In this document: positions 20,224 through 28,722 of the stretch, piece after piece
Layout of the letters: the number at the start of each line of letters is the position of its first letter
Position numbering within the stretch: the stretch's first letter is position 1
Assembly (NCBI RefSeq): GCF_009720655.1
Contig: NZ_WNKS01000003.1
Span: forward strand, 328,080 to 392,079
Length of the DNA stretch: 64,000 nucleotides
Source: Rhodoblastus acidophilus
GTDB taxonomy: Bacteria > Pseudomonadota > Alphaproteobacteria > Rhizobiales > Beijerinckiaceae
Reading direction: 5' to 3'
Program-made: the position numbers and the translations under genes
The notes under the pieces: model-generated
Database searches by the model: none
Told to the model about the DNA's origin: nothing
Seen by the model: only the letters and a program-made list of their open reading frames with translations

Positions 20224-20340
20224 TTATTTCCCGCCAGCGCTGGCGGAATTGCCCTCGCAAGCCTGCGCCGAGTTGGCGGAGACAGCCGGAATCCCGACCG
20301 CGAGCATCAGAGCGAGCACCACAAAACCCATTTTGCGCAT
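20224..20340 (-). CDS. Very small exported peptide
   Basis: 38 aa: MRKMGFVVLALMLAVGIPAV then SANSAQACEGNSASAGGK. The first ~26 residues are a textbook signal peptide (SAQA-C), leaving a 12-residue Gly/Ser peptide with one Cys. GGGAAC lies about ten bases upstream of the ATG, and a strong hairpin follows the stop. No family is recognised; chance cannot be excluded at this length. Confidence 0.45.
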   Translation of the reverse strand: MRKMGFVVLALMLAVGIPAVSANSAQACEGNSASAGGK

Positions 20341-20421
20341 CTTGAGGTTCCCTAGGTTTCGTCAACGTCCAGGCGATCACGCCGAGCCCTATGTGGGGGC
20401 TCGGCGGCCGGATGGAAGAGG

Positions 20422-21750
20422 TCAGCCGCGACGCGCCTGAGAGCGTCCGCCTTCCGCGTGCGACCGCGACGCCGGCCGGCCCTGGCCGTCCCGACGCGGA
20501 GCCGGCCTTGCGGCGGCGGGAGCGCCATTCGCGGGACGCGCACCATTGGCGGGACGCCCGCCGTTCTGGGGACGTCCGCCGCGCTTCTTCGGCGCCGGCG
20601 CGGCCTCGACGGGCGCGTTGGGATCGAGACGCAGATCGGTCGCCGGAATCGCCTGTTTCGTCAGTTTCTCGATCGCGCGCAAAAGGTCGCGCTCCTCGTG
20701 ATCGCACAAGGAAATGGCCTCGCCCTCCGCTCCGGCGCGCGCCGTGCGGCCGATGCGATGCACATAGGCCTCCGGAACTTCCGGCAGCTCGAAATTGACG
20801 ACATGGCTGACCGCGTCGATGTCGATGCCGCGCGCGGCGATATCGGTGGCGACGAGAACCGCCACCTTGCCGGCGCGAAATCCCTCCAGCGCGCGCAGAC
20901 GCTGGTTCTGGCTCTTGTTGCCGTGAATCGCCTCCGCCGTCAGCCCGGCGTCGAGCAGGGCCGAGGCGACGCGGTCGGCGCCGCGCTTGGTGCGGGTGAA
21001 GACGATGGAGCGGCTGAAATCGGGCTTTTGCAGCAGCTCAACCAAGACCTCGCGCTTGCGCTTGGACTCGACATGGATCACCCGCTGCGCCACGCGGTCC
21101 GCCGTCTTGGCCACCGGGGTCACCGAGACTTTGACCGGATTGAAAAGCATTTCGCCGGCGAGCGTGGCGATTTCCGTCGGCATGGTCGCCGAGAAGAACA
21201 GGGTTTGCCGCGCCTTCGGCAGTTTCGAAAAGATCTTTCGAATCGGCACGAGGAAGCCGAGGTCGAGCATGTGGTCGGCCTCGTCCAGCACCACGGCGTG
21301 GGTGCCGTCGAGCCGCAGATTGCCCTGCTGCATGTGGTCGAGCAGGCGGCCGGGGGTGGCGACGAGCACGTCCAGGCCGCGCGAAAGCGCCTGCACCTGG
21401 GCGCCGAAGCCGACGCCGCCGAAAATGGTGGCGACGCGCAACCCGGCGAAGCGGCCATAGGCCCTGAAACTGTCGCCGATCTGGGCGGCCAGTTCGCGGG
21501 TCGGGGCGAGCACGAGAACGCGGGTCTGCTTGGGGCGGGGATGTTCGGGATAGGCGAGCAGCCGGGTGATCAGCGGCGTGGCGAAAGCGCAGGTCTTGCC
21601 GGTGCCGGTCTGGGCTATCCCCAGGAGGTCGCGCCCTTCGAGCAGGGGCGGAATGGCTTGCGCCTGAATGGGGGTGGGGGTTTCGTAACCTTCGGTCTTA
21701 AGAGCGCGCAAAATGGTCTCGGCGAGGCCGAGATCGGAAAAATTGGTCAT
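20422..21750 (-). CDS. DEAD-box RNA helicase, RhlE type
   Basis: 442 aa. Q motif FSDLGLAETILRALKTEGYETPTPIQ; Walker A AQTGTGKT; VLDEADHMLDLGF; SAT in FFSATMPTE; HRIGRTARAGAEG. The last ~55 residues are a disordered Gly/Arg/Pro/Asn tail with RPANG-like repeats, typical of RhlE and probably RNA-binding. It unwinds RNA in ribosome assembly or decay. The ATG is at 21750; the frame extends 21 codons upstream without homology. A cold-shock protein gene lies 218 bp upstream on the same strand, which suggests cold induction. Confidence 0.93.
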   Translation of the reverse strand: MTNFSDLGLAETILRALKTEGYETPTPIQAQAIPPLLEGRDLLGIAQTGTGKTCAFATPLITRLLAYPEHPRPKQTRVLVLAPTRELAAQIGDSFRAYGRFAGLRVATIFGGVGFGAQVQALSRGLDVLVATPGRLLDHMQQGNLRLDGTHAVVLDEADHMLDLGFLVPIRKIFSKLPKARQTLFFSATMPTEIATLAGEMLFNPVKVSVTPVAKTADRVAQRVIHVESKRKREVLVELLQKPDFSRSIVFTRTKRGADRVASALLDAGLTAEAIHGNKSQNQRLRALEGFRAGKVAVLVATDIAARGIDIDAVSHVVNFELPEVPEAYVHRIGRTARAGAEGEAISLCDHEERDLLRAIEKLTKQAIPATDLRLDPNAPVEAAPAPKKRGGRPQNGGRPANGARPANGAPAAARPAPRRDGQGRPASRSHAEGGRSQARRG

Positions 21751-21968
21751 TGTTGCTTTCGTGGGGCCGCGCCCGCGCCATGGGCGTCGGGACGGTCGCA
21801 GAAGGCCCCGCACGGAATGGGCCGACTGTCAAAGAAATCCGGGCGACGCATGAATTTCAAGAAATTCGCGTCCCATGCGCCGGCAGTTTTTTCCATCCCG
21901 CCCGTCCGTTCACCGGGTGGCGGAATGGAGAGTCGGCAAGACCAAGGTCTTGCCGCAAAAGTCGCTGT

Positions 21969-22178
21969 TCAGGAGACCTGCAGCTTGTCCGCCGAGGACT
22001 TGCCGGTGCGACGGTCGACCACGATCTCGTAGGTGACCTTCTGGCCCTCGTTGAGGCCGGCCAGGCCAGCCCGCTCAACGGCGGAGACATGGACGAAGAC
22101 GTCGCCGCCGCCGGCGTCCGGCGCGATGAAGCCGTAGCCCTTGGTGGCGTTGAACCATTTTACGGTTCCAGTAGACAT
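21969..22178 (-). CDS. CspA-family cold-shock protein
   Basis: 69 aa, a single cold-shock domain. RNP1 KGYGFIAP and RNP2 VFVHVSAVE are intact, within [18 protein letters not shown]. It binds single-stranded RNA/DNA and melts mRNA structure. The helicase gene downstream on the same strand makes a functional pair likely, though the 218-bp gap allows separate promoters. About 280 bp of non-coding DNA precede it, room for the long leader common in csp genes. Confidence 0.95.
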   Translation of the reverse strand: MSTGTVKWFNATKGYGFIAPDAGGGDVFVHVSAVERAGLAGLNEGQKVTYEIVVDRRTGKSSADKLQVS

Positions 22179-22459
22179 GGGAGTACTTTCCTGAAGGCGG
22201 TAATCATGCGGGGCGCTCTCCGCGCCCTGCCCGGTTCTATCGATGTTGTGGAGATCATTGACGCGCTTGAGCGCGAAATCGCCCCCGAAGCGCGAGCCCT
22301 GGGGCCAAAACTCGATTTTGTTCAGATAGCAGTCAATCGTGTCCGAAACAAGGCGCGATCTTTGCGAGATGTCAAGGCGAGGTCATGGAAACCGAGGCAT
22401 GATGTGCTTAAGGTAAAAGGCCGGCGACAGACTGGCGACCCCATGGGCAGGAGACGCAG

Positions 22460-23038
22460 GTGTTTCAGATCCGGATTCATGGCCGGGGCGGCCAAGGCGT
22501 GGTCACCGGGGCGGAGATGCTCTCGGTCGCCGCCTTTATGGAGGGGCGTCACGCCCAGGCATTTCCCAGTTTCGGCTCCGAGCGCACCGGCGCGCCGGTG
22601 GTCGCCTTTTGCCGAATCGACGACAAGGAGATCCGCTTACGCGAACCGATCCAGGATCCGGATTGCCTGATCCTGCAAGACCCGACGCTGCCGCGCGTGG
22701 TCGACGTGTTTTCCGGCCTGCGTCCGGGCGGCTATCTGCTGGTCAACACCAACAAGACTTTTGACGACCTCCACCTGCGCGCGCTGGCGGACAAACTGCC
22801 GCCGGGCCACGCCAGGATCGTGCCGGCCACCGAACTGGCGCTCAAACACGTCAAGCGTCCCGCGCCCAACGCCGCCCTGCTCGGCGCCTTCGCCGCGCTC
22901 ACCGGCCTCGTCCATTTCGACAGCGTCAAGCGCGCCATTCTCCAGGCGTTTCCGGGAAAAGTCGGCGAGGCCAACAGCGCCGCCGCCCAGGAAGCCTACG
23001 ATCTCGTCATGGTTCAGGAACGCGCGGCAACCGCCTGA
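22460..23038 (+). CDS. 2-oxoacid:acceptor oxidoreductase, gamma subunit
   Basis: 192 aa, GTG start with an ideal GCAGGAGA site eight bases upstream. MFQIRIHGRGGQGVVTGAEM and SFGSERTGAPVVAFCR are the gamma-domain signatures of pyruvate/2-ketoacid:ferredoxin oxidoreductases. First of four tightly spaced genes (gamma, alpha, beta, flavoprotein-ferredoxin). The gamma subunit completes the alpha/beta core and contributes to CoA binding in related enzymes. The order and the unusual fourth gene resemble phenylglyoxylate dehydrogenase (Pad) and pyruvate oxidoreductase clusters; the substrate is not decided by sequence. Confidence 0.92.
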   Translation: MFQIRIHGRGGQGVVTGAEMLSVAAFMEGRHAQAFPSFGSERTGAPVVAFCRIDDKEIRLREPIQDPDCLILQDPTLPRVVDVFSGLRPGGYLLVNTNKTFDDLHLRALADKLPPGHARIVPATELALKHVKRPAPNAALLGAFAALTGLVHFDSVKRAILQAFPGKVGEANSAAAQEAYDLVMVQERAATA

Positions 23039-23051
23039 GGAGCGCCCAACA

Positions 23052-24314
23052 ATGCTGAAGCAAATGGAAGGGTCCCACGCGGTCGCCGAGGCCATCGCGC
23101 TGTGCCGTCCCGAAGTCATCTGCGCCTATCCGATCACGCCGCAGACCCATATCGTCGAGGGCGTGGGCGAGCTGGTGAAATCCGGCGCGCTGGAAAATTG
23201 CGAATTCATCAACGTCGAAAGCGAATTCGCCGCTTTGTCGGTGGCGATTGGCGCCTCCGCCGCCGGCGCCCGCGCCTACACGGCGACAGCCTCGCAAGGC
23301 CTGCTGTTCATGGCGGAAGCGGTTTACAACGCCGCCGGCCTCGGCCTGCCCATCGTCATGACGCTCGGCAACCGGGCCATCGGCGCGCCCATCAACATCT
23401 GGAACGACCATTCCGACGCCATGTCGATGCGCGACGCCGGCTGGATGCAGCTGTTCGCCGAAAACAACCAGGAGGCGGTCGACCTTCACATCATCGCCTT
23501 CCGGCTGGCGGAAGAGCTGTCCATGCCGGTGATGGTCTGCGTCGACGGTTTTATCCTCACCCACGCCTTCGAACGCGTCGACATCCCCGAGCAGGCGCAG
23601 GTCGACGCCTTCCTGCCGCCCTATGATCCCGTGCAGGTGCTCGATCCCGACAATCCCGCCTCGATCGGCGCCATGGTCGGCCCCGAGGCCTTTACCGAAG
23701 TCCGCTTCCTCGCCCATTACAAGCAGCGTCAAGCGCTGCGGCTGATCCCCGCGCTCTCCGACGATTTTGCCAAAATTTTCGGGCGGGCGTCGGGCGGCCT
23801 GCTGCGCGCCTACCGCACCGAGGACGCCGAGACCATTGTCGTCGCCATGGGCTCCGTGGTCGGCACCATCAAGGACGTCGTCGACGAGTTGCGCGACGAG
23901 GGCCAAAAGATCGGCGTGGTCACTTTGGTGTCCTACCGCCCCTTCCCGGTCGAGGCTTTGCGCGACATCCTGAAAACCGCGAAGCATGTCGTGGTGGTCG
24001 AAAAGAGCATTTCGGTGGGCTTGGGCGGACCGCTCGCCGACAACACCGACGGCGTGCTGCGCAATCTCGAAAACCGGCCCCGGCTGCATTCGGCCATCGC
24101 CGGGCTCGGCGGGCGCCCGATCACCCGCGCCTCGCTGAAACGATTGTTCCACGACGCGGCCCACGCGCCCTGGGAGGGACCGTTCTTCCTCGACCTCAAC
24201 GAGCGCGTGGTCGGGCGCGAAATCCACCGGGTTCGAAAAGTGCGCCGCTCCGGCTCGACGGCGGAAAACATTTTGCGACAGCTCGCGCTGGCCAGCCATC
24301 TTCCGCAGGAGTGA
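23052..24314 (+). CDS. 2-oxoacid:acceptor oxidoreductase, alpha subunit
   Basis: 420 aa. CAYPITPQTHIVEGVGEL is the alpha-subunit signature, and ESEFAALSVAIGASAAGARAY and TATASQGLL belong to the TPP pyrimidine-binding domain (about 10-230). A transketolase C-like domain follows (about 250-370; VVAMGSVVGTIKDVVDELR). With the beta subunit it forms the TPP site that decarboxylates a 2-oxoacid to acyl-CoA with low-potential electrons. It starts 13 bp after the gamma gene. The 1228-codon open frame on the opposite strand is a GC shadow of this operon. Confidence 0.93.
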   Translation: MLKQMEGSHAVAEAIALCRPEVICAYPITPQTHIVEGVGELVKSGALENCEFINVESEFAALSVAIGASAAGARAYTATASQGLLFMAEAVYNAAGLGLPIVMTLGNRAIGAPINIWNDHSDAMSMRDAGWMQLFAENNQEAVDLHIIAFRLAEELSMPVMVCVDGFILTHAFERVDIPEQAQVDAFLPPYDPVQVLDPDNPASIGAMVGPEAFTEVRFLAHYKQRQALRLIPALSDDFAKIFGRASGGLLRAYRTEDAETIVVAMGSVVGTIKDVVDELRDEGQKIGVVTLVSYRPFPVEALRDILKTAKHVVVVEKSISVGLGGPLADNTDGVLRNLENRPRLHSAIAGLGGRPITRASLKRLFHDAAHAPWEGPFFLDLNERVVGREIHRVRKVRRSGSTAENILRQLALASHLPQE

Positions 24315-24320
24315 GACGCC

Positions 24321-25340
24321 ATGGACGACAGCACGCTCACTCAGCAACAGAAGCTGAAATATTATCAAAAGGGCACGTTCACCGTCGGCAACCGCCTCGT
24401 CGCCGATGAAGAGCGGTCGGTGCAGGCGTCCGCCGAGCGCAGCAACGCTCTGACCTCGGGCCATCGCGCCTGCCAGGGGTGTGGCGAAGCGCTCGGCGCC
24501 CGCTACGCCATTGACGCCGCCATGCGCGCCACCGGCAACGACCTGATCGCGGTGAACGCCACCGGCTGCCTGGAGGTGTTCACCACCCCCTATCCCGAAA
24601 CCTCCTGGCAATTGCCCTGGCTGCACTCCCTGTTCGGCAATGCGGCGGCGGTGGCGACCGGCGTCGCGGCGGCCATGCGGGTGAAGGGCAAGAAGACGCG
24701 GGTGGTCGCCCAGGGCGGCGACGGCGGCACCACCGACATCGGCTTCCAGTGCCTGTCCGGCATGTTTGAGCGCAACGACGACGTGCTCTACATCTGCTAT
24801 GATAACGAAGGCTACATGAACACCGGCGTCCAGCGCTCTTCGGCGACTCCGCCGGCGGCGCGCACCGCCACCACGCCGGCGCTCGGGCCGGAGCCGGGCA
24901 ATGTGTTTGGCACCGGCAAATTCGTGCCAAAGATCGCGGTCGCCCACGGCATTCCCTATGTCGCCACCGCCACGGTCGCCGACCTCCGCGATCTCGAAGC
25001 CAAGGTCATCAAGGCCATGGGCATCACGGGCGCGCGCTACATCCAGATCAACGTCCCCTGCCCGCTCGGCTGGGGCGCGCCCTCCTACGACACGATAAAA
25101 CTGGCGCGTCTGGCGGTGGAATGCGGCCTCTATCCGATTTTCGAGGCGGAGCACGGCCGCATCACCCAATCGCGAAAGATCAGGCGGCAGGTTCCGGTGC
25201 GCGACTATCTGATCCTGCAAAAGCGCTACGCGCATCTCTTTCGCAACGGCGTCGACGACCCTCGGGTGCAAAGACTGCAAGCGATCTGCGACGCGCATAT
25301 CGAGGAATACGGACTTCTGGGCGACGACGCTGAAGCGTGA
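24321..25340 (+). CDS. 2-oxoacid:acceptor oxidoreductase, beta subunit (TPP-binding)
   Basis: 339 aa. The TPP/Mg motif is GGDGGTTDIGF, with YICYDNEGYMNTG following. RACQGCGEALGARYA near residue 50 and ATGCLEVFTTPYP supply Cys residues that bind the beta-subunit [4Fe-4S] cluster. It has an extra N-terminal arm of about 45 residues compared with the shortest PorB proteins. It starts 6 bp after the alpha gene, so the operon is translationally compact. The iron-sulfur cluster makes an oxygen-sensitive enzyme likely. Confidence 0.93.
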   Translation: MDDSTLTQQQKLKYYQKGTFTVGNRLVADEERSVQASAERSNALTSGHRACQGCGEALGARYAIDAAMRATGNDLIAVNATGCLEVFTTPYPETSWQLPWLHSLFGNAAAVATGVAAAMRVKGKKTRVVAQGGDGGTTDIGFQCLSGMFERNDDVLYICYDNEGYMNTGVQRSSATPPAARTATTPALGPEPGNVFGTGKFVPKIAVAHGIPYVATATVADLRDLEAKVIKAMGITGARYIQINVPCPLGWGAPSYDTIKLARLAVECGLYPIFEAEHGRITQSRKIRRQVPVRDYLILQKRYAHLFRNGVDDPRVQRLQAICDAHIEEYGLLGDDAEA

Positions 25341-25349
25341 GGCACGACC

Positions 25350-26975
25350 ATGGAACATGATTTCGCAATCACGCTGGACGTCGGCACCTCGCTCGCCAAC
25401 CACACGGGCACGTGGCGCACGTTCCGACCCGACTATGTCCACCGCCTGCCGCCCTGCAACGCCGCCTGCCCGGCCGGCGAGGACATCCAGGGCTGGCTGA
25501 GCTTTGCCGAAGCCGGCGAATACGAAGCGGCGTGGCGCGCGCTGACGAAAAACAATCCGCTGCCCGCCGTCATGGGCCGCGTCTGCTATCACCCCTGCGA
25601 AACCGCCTGCAACCGGTCCCAAATCGACGCCGCCGTGGGGGTCAACGCCGTCGAGCGTTTTCTGGGCGACATGGCGATCGCCAAGGGCTGGGCGTTCGCG
25701 CCGCCCACGCAAAAGAGCGGCAAAAAGGTTCTGGTGGTCGGCGCCGGACCCGCGGGCCTCTCCGCCGCCTATCATCTGGCGATGCTCGGCCACGAGGTCA
25801 CGCTCAGGGAAGCCGGCCCCGCGCCGGGCGGCATGATGCGTTTCGGCATTCCCAAATATCGCCTGCCGCGCGACGTGCTCGACGCCGAAGTCGCCCGCAT
25901 CGCCGATCTCGGCGTGCGCATCGAATACAACAGCAAGGTTTCCGACCTTCAGGCGACGATAAAGGAAGGCGGGTTCGACGCGGCCTTCCTCGCGGTCGGC
26001 GCCCATATCGCCAAGCGCGCCTACATTCCCGCCGGCGAGGCGACCAAGATTCTGGACGCCGTGCAGGTGCTGGCCTCGATGGAGGGAGCGGAAAAACCGC
26101 TGCTCGGGCGGCGCGTCGTCGTCTATGGCGGCGGCAACACCGCGCTCGACGTGGCGCGCACGGCCAAACGCCTCGGCGCGGAAGAGGCGATCATCGTCTA
26201 TCGCCGCACCCGCGAAAAAATGCCGGCGCATGATTTCGAACTGGAGGAGGCGCTGGAAGAAGGCGTGATGATGAAGTGGCTGTCCACCATCAAGCACGTC
26301 GACGCCGGCGCGATCACGGTCGAAAAGATGAAGCTGGACGAGGCCGGCTTCCCACAGCCGACCGGCGAGTTCGAGACGCTTGAAGCCGATTCGGTCGTTC
26401 TCGCGCTCGGCCAGGACGTGGACCTCTCCCTGCTCGACGGCGTGCCCGGCCTGGAATTTTCCGACGGGCTCGTCAAAGTCGGCCCGGACATGATGACCGG
26501 CGCGAAAGGCATTTTCGCCGGCGGCGACATGGCGCCGTCCGAGCGCACGGTGACGGTCGCGGTCGGCCACGGCAAAAAAGCCGCGCGCCACATCGACGCT
26601 TTTTTGCGCGGCGAAACCTATGCGCCGCCGCCGAAGCACGAATTGGCGAGTTTTGAAAACCTCAACCCCTGGTATTACGGCGAGGCCCCGCAAACCCTGC
26701 GACCCACGCTGGAAATCGCCCGGCGCTCCTCGACTTTTGAGGAGGTTGTCAAAGGCCTCGACGAAAGCAACGCGCTCTATGAGGCGCGGCGCTGCCTGTC
26801 CTGCGGCAATTGTTTCGAGTGCGACAATTGCTATGGCGTCTGCCCGGACAATGCGGTGATCAAACTCGGGGCCGGCAAGGGGTTCAAGTTCAATTACGAT
26901 TTCTGCAAGGGCTGCGGGGTCTGCGAAGCCGAATGCCCCTGCGGCGCAATCGCCATGGCGCCGGAAGAAATCTGA
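25350..26975 (+). CDS. GltD-like FAD/NAD(P) oxidoreductase fused to a 2[4Fe-4S] ferredoxin domain
   Basis: 541 aa. The N-terminal cluster domain has C36, C40, C79, C83 and C87 (PPCNAACPAG, CYHPCETAC). The FAD site is GAGPAG at 131-136. The NAD(P) Rossmann motif VVVYGGGNTALDVARTAKR lies near 255-275, and a second FAD motif is GIFAGGDMAPSERTVTVAVG. The C-terminal ~60 residues hold two CxxCxxCxxxC(P) sets (C488/491/494/498 and C519/522/525/529). It starts 9 bp after the beta gene. It probably passes electrons between NAD(P)H and the oxidoreductase core, as the PadH-type subunit does. Confidence 0.92.
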   Translation: MEHDFAITLDVGTSLANHTGTWRTFRPDYVHRLPPCNAACPAGEDIQGWLSFAEAGEYEAAWRALTKNNPLPAVMGRVCYHPCETACNRSQIDAAVGVNAVERFLGDMAIAKGWAFAPPTQKSGKKVLVVGAGPAGLSAAYHLAMLGHEVTLREAGPAPGGMMRFGIPKYRLPRDVLDAEVARIADLGVRIEYNSKVSDLQATIKEGGFDAAFLAVGAHIAKRAYIPAGEATKILDAVQVLASMEGAEKPLLGRRVVVYGGGNTALDVARTAKRLGAEEAIIVYRRTREKMPAHDFELEEALEEGVMMKWLSTIKHVDAGAITVEKMKLDEAGFPQPTGEFETLEADSVVLALGQDVDLSLLDGVPGLEFSDGLVKVGPDMMTGAKGIFAGGDMAPSERTVTVAVGHGKKAARHIDAFLRGETYAPPPKHELASFENLNPWYYGEAPQTLRPTLEIARRSSTFEEVVKGLDESNALYEARRCLSCGNCFECDNCYGVCPDNAVIKLGAGKGFKFNYDFCKGCGVCEAECPCGAIAMAPEEI

Positions 26976-27115
26976 AGCGCGGCGCTCCTCCTGAGGGCCT
27001 ATTTCGCAGGAGGCGCCCGTGATGTAGCCTCACGGTCCAGCTGCGGAGCGGCGACGCGGGCATAGAAACCCGCGCTTTCTCCGTGCGCAAGCAAAAGGCA
27101 ACACGAGGAAACGAC

Positions 27116-27592
27116 ATGGCGCGCAAGATCATTTTTTTCGCGGCGGCGAGCGCGATGCTGGCGCTTTCGCAAGGCGCGGCCGCGGCTTCGAAGGGGACCA
27201 ATGGCTCCGAGGCCCGGGAGATGCTGCTCAACGTCATCACCGAGGTGAAGGTGAACCGGCAGAACGCCTTCGACATGTTCAACCAGGGCGGCGGCCGCTT
27301 TGTCGATGGCGACCTTTACGTGTTCTGCACCGACGCGAAGACCGGGAAATTTGTCGCCGAGGGCAATGTCAACGCCAAGGACCTGCTCGGCACGGATGTG
27401 CGCGCGCTGAAAGACGTGAACGGCAAGCCCTTCGGTCTGGAGATCTACGCCGCCGGCCAAAAGCCGGAAGGCGAGATCACCGAGGTCGACTATCTCTTCG
27501 GCAAGCCGAGCGACCCGAAGCCCGTCCCCAAGACGAGCTTCGTCGCCAAGGTGGACGATGACTACGCCTGCGGCGTCGGCTATTACAAGTAA
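27116..27592 (+). CDS. Exported single-Cache-domain protein
   Basis: 158 aa. Signal peptide MARKIIFFAAASAMLALSQG..AAA. The mature part is one sCache_2-like domain: AFDMFNQGGGRFVDGDLYVF, then LLGTDVRALKDVNGKPFGLE and YLFGKPSD. Such domains bind small ligands in the periplasm; here no transmembrane or signalling module is attached. GAGGAAA is eight bases upstream of ATG 27116. It follows the oxidoreductase operon by 140 bp on the same strand. Confidence 0.8.
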   Translation: MARKIIFFAAASAMLALSQGAAAASKGTNGSEAREMLLNVITEVKVNRQNAFDMFNQGGGRFVDGDLYVFCTDAKTGKFVAEGNVNAKDLLGTDVRALKDVNGKPFGLEIYAAGQKPEGEITEVDYLFGKPSDPKPVPKTSFVAKVDDDYACGVGYYK

Positions 27593-27613
27593 CCCGCGCC
27601 CAAAATAGCTCTC

Positions 27614-27738
27614 ATACGATTTCCGAAGCATCAGTTCGGAAATCGTATTCCGCTCGCGCGGACATCCGCCCTTCGCCTGAAGGATTTCCGCGCGATTTCG
27701 TTTTCGCGGATCGCGAAGCGATCTTGCGGAAACCGTAT
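27614..27738. repeat. Dispersed palindromic repeat family B, copy 1 (125 bp)
   Basis: Bounded by ATACGATTTCCGAA and CGGAAACCGTAT. The left end is itself a hairpin (ATACGATTTCCGAA with TTCGGAAATCGTAT). The centre carries CGCGCGATTTCGTTTTCGCGG. Same length and near-identical sequence to 46032-46156 (inverted) and 52367-52491. Confidence 0.9.
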
Positions 27739-27795
27739 CACGCCGAGGAAGCGGCGAGAGCCGCCGTCTCGAACTGAGGCGGTTCACGGACCCCA

Positions 27796-27825
27796 AAACC
27801 GCTCGTCTCCCTCGACGGGCGGTTT
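27796..27825 (-). terminator. Putative intrinsic terminator
   Basis: An 11-bp stem (27796-27806 with 27815-27825, one G-T pair). Read leftwards it ends in a short T4 run at the stem base. It lies 31 bp past the stop of the minus-strand membrane protein gene. Confidence 0.5.
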
Positions 27826-27856
27826 CGCTTTCCTGGCGTGATGTGCGGAGGGCAGA

Positions 27857-28237
27857 TCAGTGTTTTTGCAAGCGCGACGTCAGGAAGTAGGCGCTGCCGC
27901 CCGCGCCGAACAGATAGGCCGCCGCGATCGGCCACGACAGGGCGTTGATCACGCCGGAGCGAATACCAACAACCGTGACAACAAGACCGGCGGGGAAGCC
28001 GACCGCGCCGGCGATCAGAACGCCCCGCAGCAGCGGCGCGTCATGATCATCCCGGGCAAACCAGCCGATCAGCGCCCAAGCCAGCAGATGTGCGCCGAGA
28101 AAACGTTGCGCCAGCAAGACGTCTGGCGTGACGTTCCAGCCAAAGACAGGTGCGATTTGCGCGGGCGCCAGCAAGTATCCGAGACCAAAAACGATACCTA
28201 TGACAGATATGATCGTAAAAAAGGTTTTGATTGACAT
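27857..28237 (-). CDS. Small four-helix membrane protein, unknown function
   Basis: 126 aa from ATG 28237; GGAG lies about ten bases upstream and the earlier in-frame start is only TTG. Four predicted membrane helices (about 4-24, 40-58, 68-90, 97-118) with short loops, including YLLAPAQIAPVFGWNV. I do not recognise a named family with confidence. Faces a short terminator-like hairpin at its 3' end. Confidence 0.7.
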   Translation of the reverse strand: MSIKTFFTIISVIGIVFGLGYLLAPAQIAPVFGWNVTPDVLLAQRFLGAHLLAWALIGWFARDDHDAPLLRGVLIAGAVGFPAGLVVTVVGIRSGVINALSWPIAAAYLFGAGGSAYFLTSRLQKH

Positions 28238-28535
28238 GACGGAATACTCCAAATTTTACGTGGAGCTGCATTCCTAAGTTCATCAAAAATAGAGCACGGA
28301 GGGATTGCGAGCGCAAGCTATCCCCTGGCATGATCGGGACACCCGCGACACGAAAGATGGAATTCGTTAACTCTTTGTTAACTATTTGACGAGGCAGGAA
28401 CAAATTCCCCCTGTTCGGCCGCGATTTGTCCCAAGTGTCAACTTGCCGAATATCTGTTTTTGTTCACCCGGGAATCTACTTACGAGGTCGCCGCAAGCGG
28501 ATTCGCAGCGTGCGCTCCAGCGCATCTGACGGCTT
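28238..28535. other. Upstream region of the membrane protein gene
   Basis: More AT-rich than the surroundings, with no supported gene. It probably carries the promoter of the leftward membrane protein gene. The AT-rich stretch around 28365-28400 is a candidate, but no -35/-10 pair is convincing. Confidence 0.4.
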
Positions 28536-28622
28536 ATACGATTTCCGAAGGATCAGTTCGGAAATCGTATTCCGCGCGATTTCGTTTTCGCGGATCGCGA
28601 AGCGATCGTGCGGAAACCGTAT
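28536..28622. repeat. Dispersed palindromic repeat family B, short copy (87 bp)
   Basis: Same ends as the 125-bp copies (ATACGATTTCCGAAG...CGGAAACCGTAT) but lacking 38 bp of the middle, the CTCGCGCGG...GGATTTC block. Lies about 100 bp before purB. Confidence 0.88.
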
Positions 28623-28645
28623 TATAGGACGTGCGCCGCGAGGAG

Positions 28646-28681
28646 CGGCGGCGCGCCCTCTTGCGCCCGGGCGCGCCGCCG
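28646..28681 (+). promoter_or_regulatory. Very stable GC hairpin in the purB leader
   Basis: CGGCGGCGCGCC (28646-28657) and its exact complement (28670-28681) form a 12-bp stem with a 12-nt loop, 41 bp before the purB ATG. No U-run follows. It may be a leader structure or simply a palindromic repeat. Confidence 0.5.
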
Positions 28682-28722
28682 TCTAAGCGAAATCTCCTTT
28701 TTCGAGAACTCCAGGCGCCCCG

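Noticed and set aside
23007..26693. 1228-codon open frame on the minus strand
   Set aside because: It lies exactly antisense to the oxidoreductase operon, whose subunits have clear motifs; the translation is low-complexity Arg/Gly/His sequence typical of a GC shadow.
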